Source: CAYNYF01 sp964401385 (GTDB lineage Bacteria > Planctomycetota > Phycisphaerae > SM23-33). From it: 11,132 bases of DNA. The translations under genes were made by a program, and so were the position numbers. Positions 1 through 4,699 of this stretch are shown piece by piece (the stretch's first letter is position 1; the number at the start of each line of letters is the position of its first letter). The notes under the pieces were generated by a model that worked only from the letters and a program-made list of their open reading frames with translations, was not told the DNA's origin and made no database searches. The stretch spans positions 1 to 11,132 of the forward strand of contig CAYNYF010000108.1 of assembly GCA_964401385.1 (NCBI GenBank). Reading direction: 5' to 3'.

Positions 1-54
1 ACCTACAACCTAGCGGTTAACAGCCGCTCGCTCTACCAATTGAGCTATCGGGGA
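1..54 (-). tRNA. tRNA-Asn(GTT), 3' part cut off by window edge
   Basis: Read on the minus strand, the segment gives the acceptor 5' strand TCCCCGA (54-48), the D-arm GCTC...GAGC with AATTGGTA in the loop, and an anticodon arm AGCGG / CTGTTAA / CCGCT (28-12). The anticodon GTT lies at 21-19 and decodes asparagine codons AAC/AAU. The variable region and the start of the T-arm follow. The T-loop, acceptor 3' strand and any encoded CCA lie outside the window. All visible stems pair correctly, so the gene looks intact. Confidence 0.95.
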
Positions 55-90
55 AAGCATGCCCCGTTTTGGCCAACGGAGCAAAGCATC

Positions 91-118
91 AGTCTAGATA
101 ATCGGCTTGGAAAGTCAA
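91..118 (-). promoter_or_regulatory. Sigma70-type promoter of tRNA-Asn
   Basis: On the minus strand a TTGACT -35 box (118-113) is followed after 16 nt by a TAGACT -10 box (96-91). Transcription would start near 84 and leave about 30 nt of 5' leader before the tRNA at 54, to be trimmed by RNase P. Position and spacing fit a single-gene tRNA unit. Confidence 0.65.
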
Positions 119-290
119 GGACCTTAGCCACTCAAACACGCAACGGGTCGGGTCCGTCAGGCCGGCTCGCGGCCCGCGTCCGGCCGCACTGAGACGGCAG
201 CCAAACGGGCCGCGCGGGGCGCTTCATGTCCCCGCCCGGAAACCGAGTGGGTGGAATTACTTCCGCCACAGGCCCCGGCCGTGGCTTCCC
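119..290. other. Intergenic stretch without a recognisable gene
   Basis: No ORF with a plausible ribosome binding site or recognisable product was found here. The one clear structure is a hairpin at 250-267: GGTGGAA pairs with TTCCGCC around a TTAC loop, with one T-G wobble when read on the plus strand. It has no T-tract, so it is not an obvious terminator. Confidence 0.5.
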
Positions 291-321
291 CCCAAAAAAC
301 CGGGCATGGTCAGGCCGGTTT
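291..321 (-). terminator. Rho-independent terminator, minus strand
   Basis: Read on the minus strand, AAACCGG (321-315) pairs perfectly with CCGGTTT (303-297) around an 11-nt loop. The T-run continues to 294, giving six consecutive T residues, before a G-rich stretch. This is a classic hairpin plus U-tract. It would end transcripts coming leftward from the CPBP protease gene, whose stop is about 290 nt upstream, or a minus-strand RNA lying in between. It would also shield the tRNA unit. Confidence 0.55.
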
Positions 322-325
322 ACTC

Positions 326-354
326 TTGACGGTCTTTGGGGTTTGCGGTAACAT
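326..354 (+). promoter_or_regulatory. Sigma70-like promoter with no protein gene downstream
   Basis: TTGACG (326-331) is followed after exactly 17 nt by TAACAT (349-354). A 5-bp inverted repeat, CGGTA...TACCG (346-361), covers the -10 box and probable start site and could be an operator. No protein-coding gene follows in this direction before the convergent CPBP gene. The only candidate product is the foldable segment at about 361-562. Confidence 0.45.
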
Positions 355-360
355 AATACC

Positions 361-562
361 GTAGGCTCCGTCCGGCGGCCAGGCTCATGCTACCGGGCGG
401 CGGGCTCATCGCTCCTTCGCCTGCCTTTGTAGGTGGAGGTGGAAACCTCAGTAACAGAGGTTGTGGAAGGCTGTAAGTGGTGCGGAGGTCCGACGGCCCA
501 TTATTGTGGGCCCGAAAAGGTCGGCTTGAGGGAGCCGGCGGACCCCCGCACCACAAGCCTCC
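361..562 (+). ncRNA. Candidate structured RNA of unknown family
   Basis: The segment folds into several stems. GTGGTGCGG (477-485) pairs with CCGCACCAC (546-554), continued by GGTCCG (487-492) with CGGACC (539-544). Inside are two hairpins: GGCCCA/TGGGCC (495-500/507-512) and CGGCT/AGCCG (522-526/533-537). Upstream are AACCTC/GAGGTT (444-449/457-462) and GGCGGGC/GCCTGCC (399-405/419-425), the latter enclosed by CTAC/GTAG (390-393/429-432). AGGCT (363-367) can pair with AGCCT (556-560), closing the whole molecule. A promoter-like element ends at 354. The wobble pair G402-T422 is compatible only with the plus strand, but the terminator at 291-321 favours the minus strand, so the strand is uncertain. 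Signatures I know for tmRNA, RNase P, SRP and common riboswitches are absent. End coordinates are approximate. Confidence 0.3.
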
Positions 563-608
563 GCGAGTCTGTTGCGGCTACGGCCAGCCACGTTGTCTTT
601 CCCCGCAT

Positions 609-1517
609 CTAACTCGCCACAATCGTCCAGATCGTGACCGCGTTGAAGATCGCGTGCAGCAGCACCGGAGCGATCAGCCGCCCGGTGCGCTCGTAGTTGT
701 AACCCAGCGCCACTGCCAGGATCAGCAGTGCCAGCATATCCTGAAACTGAGGGACGTGGCTGGCCGCGAAAACAAACGAGGTGATGATGATCGCCGGCCA
801 GGGCTTAAGCCCGTAGCGCCGCAGCATCGACTGAATCAACCCGCGGTAAAACAGCTCTTCGGCGACCGGGGCAAGGACGACCGCGCTGATCCACACCAGC
901 GCCAGCCAGAGCGTGGACTCCCGCCGCGACTGAAGGAACGTCAGCATCGGGTGGGCGGTCTTCAGCGAAGGCGCCAGAAGGCTGTTGGAGATATACAGCG
1001 CGCCGTAGCAAAGGGGCACGACGGCCAGGTAGGCGATGACGGCACGAGCGGCGTCCCAGTGGATGCGTCTGAAACGCAGCCCCAGGCCGCGGCCGAGACC
1101 GTGGCGAAAGCTCATGGCCGCCACCGTCAGGGTTCCGCCGATCAGAACCAGTTGCCCGAAGATGGTGCCGGGGATTTTCACCGTCATGGGCAGGTCCCGG
1201 ACGGACTGGACGTTGATGTTCCAGACGCCGGCCAGAGCCAGTTCCGCCAGCGGTATGGAAAAGTAATACATGAGGAGCAGCGCCAGCACGTGCAGGAGGC
1301 TGAGCCGGCTGCTGCGGCCGGGGACACGGCGGAGGAAGAGCTTCTCCGGCCGGAGGATGCGCAGAAACGTCCAGCCGGTCAGAACGCAAATGCCCACGGC
1401 CAGCAGGCCGGCGAACGCACCCGTGACGACGTCCGTTGGCTGGCTGGTCGCACCGCCGGCGGTAGTCGTGCCGGCGGCCGCGAAGCACAAAGCTTTTGAC
1501 AATCTATCCACACGCAT
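609..1517 (-). CDS. CPBP-family intramembrane glutamic-type protease (Abi/Rce1-like)
   Basis: A 302-aa multi-spanning membrane protein with the three CPBP motifs: EELFYRG (E220, E221, R225), FxxxH (F250, H254 in 'ASHVPQ') and HxxxN (H288, N292 near the C-terminus). In the Rce1/CPBP family these form the active site inside the membrane. Hydrophobic segments lie around residues 31-55, 73-97, 118-136, 157-181, 203-218 and 241-300. Bacterial members are variously linked to self-immunity, protein processing or unknown roles, and the substrate here cannot be told. The ATG at 1517 was chosen because upstream residues lack family resemblance and would run into trpC; no strong Shine-Dalgarno precedes it, so the start is uncertain. 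It diverges from trpC with a 13-bp gap. The terminator at 291-321 is the first good stop signal downstream. Confidence 0.85.
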   Translation of the reverse strand: MRVDRLSKALCFAAAGTTTAGGATSQPTDVVTGAFAGLLAVGICVLTGWTFLRILRPEKLFLRRVPGRSSRLSLLHVLALLLMYYFSIPLAELALAGVWNINVQSVRDLPMTVKIPGTIFGQLVLIGGTLTVAAMSFRHGLGRGLGLRFRRIHWDAARAVIAYLAVVPLCYGALYISNSLLAPSLKTAHPMLTFLQSRRESTLWLALVWISAVVLAPVAEELFYRGLIQSMLRRYGLKPWPAIIITSFVFAASHVPQFQDMLALLILAVALGYNYERTGRLIAPVLLHAIFNAVTIWTIVAS

Positions 1518-1530
1518 TAAGGTTTCAACC

Positions 1531-2358
1531 GTGCCACAGAATATATTGGACAGGATTGTCGAAACCAAGCGGAAAGAGGTCGCCGAGGCGAAGCTCGCCC
1601 GCCCCCTGCCCCAGGTCCAGGCGCAGCTATCCCAGGCGCCGCCCGTGCGGAACTTCTTCGCCGCGTGCAGTCGCCGGCCGCGACTGCTGGTCAACGTCAT
1701 CGCCGAGCTCAAGAGGGCATCTCCCTCGGCGGGTCTGATTCGGGCCGACTTCGATCCAGCCGCCAGCGCCCGGCAGTTCGCACAGGCCGGAGCCAGCGCC
1801 ATCAGCGTGCTGACCGACCGCGAATACTTCCGCGGCAGCCTGGACGACCTGCGGGCGGCCCGCGCGGCCGTGAATCTGCCCGTGCTGCGCAAGGACTTCA
1901 CTATCGATCCGTATCAGGTGTACGAAAGCCGGGCGGCCGGCGCGGACGCCATCCTCCTGATCGCCGAGTGCCTCAAGCCCGGCGAGCTGATCGACATGAT
2001 GATCCTGGCGGCTTCGCTGAAACTGACTTGCCTGGTGGAAGTGCACGGGATGAAGCAGTTCATGCAGGTTCGATCGATGATCGGCTTTCCACACTCGGCC
2101 TACAGTCTGCTGGGCATAAACAACCGCGATCTGCAAACCTTCCGGGTCGACCTGGCGACCACGACTCGGCTGGCGGAATTGGCGCCTGACACGCGGGTTC
2201 TGGTCAGCGAGTCGGGAATCAAGACGCGCCAGGACGTGCAGCGGCTGCAAGCCGCGGGCGTCAACACCGTGCTGATCGGCGAAACGCTCATGCGCGCGGA
2301 AAGCATCGCCGCCAAAATGACCGAGCTGTTCGGTCCGCCCGGCGGGGTCGGGGGCTAG
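1531..2358 (+). CDS. trpC: Indole-3-glycerol phosphate synthase
   Basis: A 275-aa (beta/alpha)8-barrel enzyme that closes 1-(2-carboxyphenylamino)-1-deoxyribulose 5-phosphate to indole-3-glycerol phosphate, with loss of CO2 and water, in cytosolic tryptophan synthesis. Family motifs are intact: AELKRASPSAG (E59, K61), LRKDFTIDPYQ (K121), LVEVH (E170), GINNRDL (N197/N198), LVSESGI (E227, S228) and a terminal phosphate-site VLIGETLMRA. The start is GTG at 1531: the protein begins at the usual N-terminus (MPQNILDRIV), with TAAGG 8 nt upstream. An in-frame extension upstream has no homology. The loop between E170 and N197 ('MQVRSMIGFPHSAYSLLG') is about six residues longer than in the enterobacterial or thermophile enzymes I recall. 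No other trp gene is in the window, so it appears to be an isolated trp gene. Confidence 0.95.
   Translation: MPQNILDRIVETKRKEVAEAKLARPLPQVQAQLSQAPPVRNFFAACSRRPRLLVNVIAELKRASPSAGLIRADFDPAASARQFAQAGASAISVLTDREYFRGSLDDLRAARAAVNLPVLRKDFTIDPYQVYESRAAGADAILLIAECLKPGELIDMMILAASLKLTCLVEVHGMKQFMQVRSMIGFPHSAYSLLGINNRDLQTFRVDLATTTRLAELAPDTRVLVSESGIKTRQDVQRLQAAGVNTVLIGETLMRAESIAAKMTELFGPPGGVGG
1540..1568 (-). promoter_or_regulatory. Possible promoter of the CPBP gene, inside the trpC 5' end
   Basis: On the minus strand, TTGGTT (1568-1563), a 17-nt spacer and TATATT (1545-1540) would place the start near 1533 and leave about 16 nt of leader before the ATG at 1517. The -10 box is good and the -35 box poor. 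The whole element lies within the first codons of trpC. Confidence 0.35.
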
Positions 2359-2378
2359 CATCGCCGCGGGAAGCGATG
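2359..2378. terminator. Hairpin between convergent trpC and scpB
   Basis: CATCGC (2359-2364) and GCGATG (2373-2378) form a perfect 6-bp stem directly after the trpC stop codon. There is no T-tract on either strand. It may assist termination or protect the mRNA 3' end for trpC. The rest of the 78-bp convergent gap also holds the palindrome AAGCCGGCTT (2412-2421). Confidence 0.25.
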
Positions 2379-2436
2379 AAGGCCGCCTGGGGTAAGAACG
2401 GGGTGGTGGATAAGCCGGCTTGCTATGGGGGCCAGG

Positions 2437-3099
2437 TCAGGACGGATCGGTCTGTTCGGCGCGGGGCGCCTGGTCGGCTTCACTGTCGGTAGGCTGGCCG
2501 GCGGCGTCGGCGGTCGGGCCGCTCTCGGCCGGCTTTTGAAGCTGCTCGAAGTTGGGCAGGTCATCCAGCCCGGCCAGGCCGAAGACCTCCAGGAAACGCC
2601 GCGTGGTGCCGTACAGCAGCGGCCGGCCGATTTCTTCCGCCCGCCCCACGATGCGGATGAGATTCTTCTCCATGAGCCCTCGGAGGACGTCGCCGCAGGC
2701 AACCCCGCGGATGGACTCGACGTCCGCGCGCAGCACCGGCTGGCGGTATGCCACAATCGCCAGGGTCTCCAGCGCCGCCCGGGAAAGCCGGGCATCCGAA
2801 CGGCTGCTGTGTAGCCTGACGAGCACGTCGTTGTACTCGGGTAGGGATTGCATCTGGTAGCCCCCGGCAATCTCCACGATGCGGAAGCTGCAACCGGTCT
2901 GCTCGTAGCGGGCGTTCAGCCGGTCTGCCGCTTTCCGCACCACCCGCACGCCTCCCAGCTCGCCGATCTCCGAGATCTTCTGGGGCGACAAGGGCTTCTC
3001 GGCGGCGAAGAGAATCGCCTCCACCGTAGCGGCAATCTCGGCCTCGCCGGTCTCAGGCGAGTCGGTTTGGCGGTCTTCGGGGACATTGGTGCTGCACAT
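2437..3099 (-). CDS. scpB: Segregation and condensation protein ScpB
   Basis: A 220-aa partner of ScpA and SMC in the bacterial condensin. Two tandem winged-helix domains are recognisable. The first holds EAILFAAEKPLSPQKI (27-42) and ends near residue 100. The second holds ALETLAIVAYRQPVLRADVE (109-128), RGVACGDVLRGLMEKNLI, and the family signature GRPLLYGTTRRFLEVFGL (158-175). The last 30 residues are acidic and alanine-rich, probably disordered. The ATG at 3099 was chosen because GTAGGAT lies about 8-9 nt upstream; the ATG at 3105 is too close to it, and starts at 3153 or 3147 would sit upstream of the predicted transcription start. scpA, commonly next door in other bacteria, is not within this window. 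The gene diverges from the PEP-CTERM gene. Confidence 0.93.
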   Translation of the reverse strand: MCSTNVPEDRQTDSPETGEAEIAATVEAILFAAEKPLSPQKISEIGELGGVRVVRKAADRLNARYEQTGCSFRIVEIAGGYQMQSLPEYNDVLVRLHSSRSDARLSRAALETLAIVAYRQPVLRADVESIRGVACGDVLRGLMEKNLIRIVGRAEEIGRPLLYGTTRRFLEVFGLAGLDDLPNFEQLQKPAESGPTADAAGQPTDSEADQAPRAEQTDPS

Positions 3100-3135
3100 A
3101 ATCATGTATCCTACTATCGGTCCGGCCGGCAGGAG

Positions 3136-3164
3136 AGTATGCAGCATATTCAAGCGATCTTCAA
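3136..3164 (-). promoter_or_regulatory. Probable scpB promoter
   Basis: On the minus strand TTGAAG (3164-3159), a 17-nt spacer and CATACT (3141-3136) predict a start near 3129, giving about 30 nt of leader before the ATG at 3099. Each box matches consensus at four of six positions, so the call is moderate. Confidence 0.4.
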
Positions 3165-3196
3165 ACGCAAGTGCCTGAAGGTGTTGGGGGGCCAGC

Positions 3197-3216
3197 CCCG
3201 GCCGGCAGCGGCCGGG
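3197..3216. other. GC-rich hairpin between divergent promoters
   Basis: CCCGGCC (3197-3203) pairs with GGCCGGG (3210-3216) around a 6-nt loop, midway between the scpB promoter and the promoter at 3250-3278. It lies outside both predicted transcripts and has no T-tract. It could be a protein-binding palindrome or a chance fold of GC-rich spacer. Confidence 0.25.
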
Positions 3217-3249
3217 AGGCGAGTTGTGCGTCGCTCGGCAAAAGGCCGG

Positions 3250-3278
3250 TTGACGGAAAACGGCCTCTGGGTTAGAAT
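3250..3278 (+). promoter_or_regulatory. Sigma70 promoter of the PEP-CTERM gene
   Basis: TTGACG (3250-3255), a 17-nt spacer and TAGAAT (3273-3278) match consensus at five of six positions each. The start would be near 3285, leaving about 63 nt of leader. The -35 box sits between the arms of a 6-bp inverted repeat, AGGCCG (3243-3248) and CGGCCT (3261-3266), a possible operator. Confidence 0.7.
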
Positions 3279-3347
3279 GAATTTAGCTCGTAAGTGCTCG
3301 GCAACTACAGACATATTCCCAGCCGAGACGAAACGGAGGAAAAGCTC

Positions 3348-4586
3348 ATGCACTCGCGAGATCTCTTGTGGGCTTGTTTTCTAGTCCACGCGCTCCTGAT
3401 GCTGACGGCCATCCCGGCCGGGGCCGAACTGCACCTCGGTTCTGAGGAGCTGGTCACCTCCGGCGGGGTCGACATCGCCGTCACCGGCTATTCCGTGCCC
3501 TCCGTCGTGGATCTGAACGGCGACGGACTGAAGGACCTGATCGTGGGGGAAGGCGGCATCCTCGACCCGGGCAAGGTCCGCATATACGCCAACACCGGAA
3601 CGCCCGGGGCCCCGGCCTTCTCCGGGTTTGCCTATGCCCAGTCCGAGGGAGCTGACCTGAGCGTACCGGCCAGCGGGTGCCTGGGGGCGTTCCCGCGGGC
3701 GGCGTACTGGGACAATGACGGGCTCATGGACCTGATCGTTGGCCTGGCCGACGGCACGGTCAAGGCCTACCTCAACGTCGGGACCCAGGAGAGCCCCGCC
3801 TTCGACGGTGGGTACTTCATCCAGGTGGGCGAGACCGGCTTGAAGGTGGACATCGACGTCGGCTACCGGGCCACGCCGACGGTGCTGGACTGGAACAACG
3901 ACGGCCTGAAGGACCTGGTCGTCGGTGCCCTGGACGGCAAGATTCACGTCTATCCCAACTGCGGCTGTAGCCTGACGCTGCCGGAGTACATCTACGAGTT
4001 CCACGCCCAGGCGGACGGCTCGGACCTGGCGGTGCCCAGCCTGCGCTCCTCTCCGCACGTTCAGGACCTGGACGGGGACGGGAAGAAGGACCTGCTGACG
4101 GGCAACACCAACGGCCAGTTGTTGTTCTACTCGAACGTGGTGTCGGACCAGATACCCGGATTTTCCGGCTACAGTCTGGTCGAATCGGACGGGGTTCCGA
4201 TCGACCTGCCGGGCACGCCGCGTTCCCGGCCGTTCGTGTGCGACTGGACGGGCGACGGCCTGCTGGACGTGCTGATCGGCGCCGCTGACGGAAAGGTCCA
4301 CCTGTACCAGGGGGCGCGCTGCCCCGGCGATGCCAACGAGGATTGGAAGGTGGACGGCGGCGACTACACCATCTGGGCCGACAACTATGGAGCGTCGGGA
4401 GTGCCGGCGTGGCTGGACGGCGGCTGGGCCTACGGCAATTTCACCGACGACGACAAGGTCGACGGCGGCGACTACACCATCTGGGCCGACAACTACGGCA
4501 CCGGCGTCGTTTCCATCCCCGAGCCGGCGGCGCTGTCGCTGCTGGCGGTCGCCGGGGTGTCGCTGATTCGCCGCAGGCGCAGGTGA
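3348..4586 (+). CDS. Exported FG-GAP/VCBS repeat protein with dockerin-like repeats and PEP-CTERM anchor
   Basis: A 412-aa protein. Residues 1-26 are a signal peptide ending 'IPAGA'. Five FG-GAP-type blades with a Ca-binding D-x-[DN]-x-D-G-x-x-D pattern follow at about 55-67, 120-132, 180-193, 240-252 and 299-311, roughly 60 residues apart, suggesting a small beta-propeller or partial propeller. Residues 325-384 hold two dockerin-type Ca-binding loops, 'GDANEDWKVDGGDYTIWADNYG' split as DANEDWKVDGGD and DDDKVDGGD. The C-terminus is PEP-CTERM: SIPEPAALS (389-397), a short hydrophobic helix, then RRRRR. Proteins of this class are exported and processed by an exosortase/archaeosortase-like enzyme. 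The blades and dockerin loops suggest adhesion or scaffold binding. The ATG at 3348 has GGAGG 8 nt upstream, which decides it over an in-frame ATG at 3294. It stands alone as a transcription unit. Substrate or partner unknown. Confidence 0.88.
   Translation: MHSRDLLWACFLVHALLMLTAIPAGAELHLGSEELVTSGGVDIAVTGYSVPSVVDLNGDGLKDLIVGEGGILDPGKVRIYANTGTPGAPAFSGFAYAQSEGADLSVPASGCLGAFPRAAYWDNDGLMDLIVGLADGTVKAYLNVGTQESPAFDGGYFIQVGETGLKVDIDVGYRATPTVLDWNNDGLKDLVVGALDGKIHVYPNCGCSLTLPEYIYEFHAQADGSDLAVPSLRSSPHVQDLDGDGKKDLLTGNTNGQLLFYSNVVSDQIPGFSGYSLVESDGVPIDLPGTPRSRPFVCDWTGDGLLDVLIGAADGKVHLYQGARCPGDANEDWKVDGGDYTIWADNYGASGVPAWLDGGWAYGNFTDDDKVDGGDYTIWADNYGTGVVSIPEPAALSLLAVAGVSLIRRRRR
4353..4495 (+). repeat. 35-nt exact direct repeat inside the dockerin-like region
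   Basis: The segments 4353-4387 and 4461-4495 are identical over 35 nt, including synonymous positions, and encode DGGDYTIWADNY in both. They lie 108 nt (36 codons) apart. Identity at third codon positions points to a recent duplication or gene conversion of the module rather than protein-level constraint alone. Confidence 0.9.
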
Positions 4587-4597
4587 TGCCTATCGCT

Positions 4598-4655
4598 GGC
4601 CCGCCCTGCCGGCTGGCGATCGCACTGTTCCGAGACGATGGCTAACGGGCGGGCC
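4598..4655. terminator. Long inverted repeat between convergent genes
   Basis: GGCCCGCCC (4598-4606) and GGGCGGGCC (4647-4655) form a perfect 9-bp GC stem with a 40-nt loop. It lies between the stop of the PEP-CTERM gene (4586) and the stop of the fusion gene (4700). No T-tract follows on either strand. It may act as a bidirectional pause or Rho-associated terminator. Confidence 0.3.
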
Positions 4656-4699
4656 GGGTCCCTTGCGGGGCTCGGCTTGTCCGTTTCTTCGCGCGGAGA

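Noticed and set aside
361..562. 6S RNA, SRP RNA, RNase P RNA or a cobalamin riboswitch
   Set aside because: The diagnostic sequences I know (SRP GGAAGGAAGCA loop, RNase P GAGGAAAGTCC, cobalamin box) are absent, and the branched fold differs from the single rod of 6S RNA. Resemblances were short and could be chance.
477..1499. Long plus-strand reading frame opposite the CPBP gene
   Set aside because: Its product is low-complexity, rich in R, Q, G and H, with no recognisable domain, while the minus strand carries all three CPBP motifs. It is an antisense shadow of a GC-rich gene.
3100..3153. Longer ScpB starting at TTG 3153 or ATG 3147
   Set aside because: No ribosome binding site precedes either codon, and the predicted transcription start lies downstream of both. 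The extra residues have no family similarity.
3381..4301. 306-codon minus-strand frame opposite the PEP-CTERM gene
   Set aside because: It is an antisense shadow. The plus strand has a signal peptide, repeats and a good ribosome binding site.
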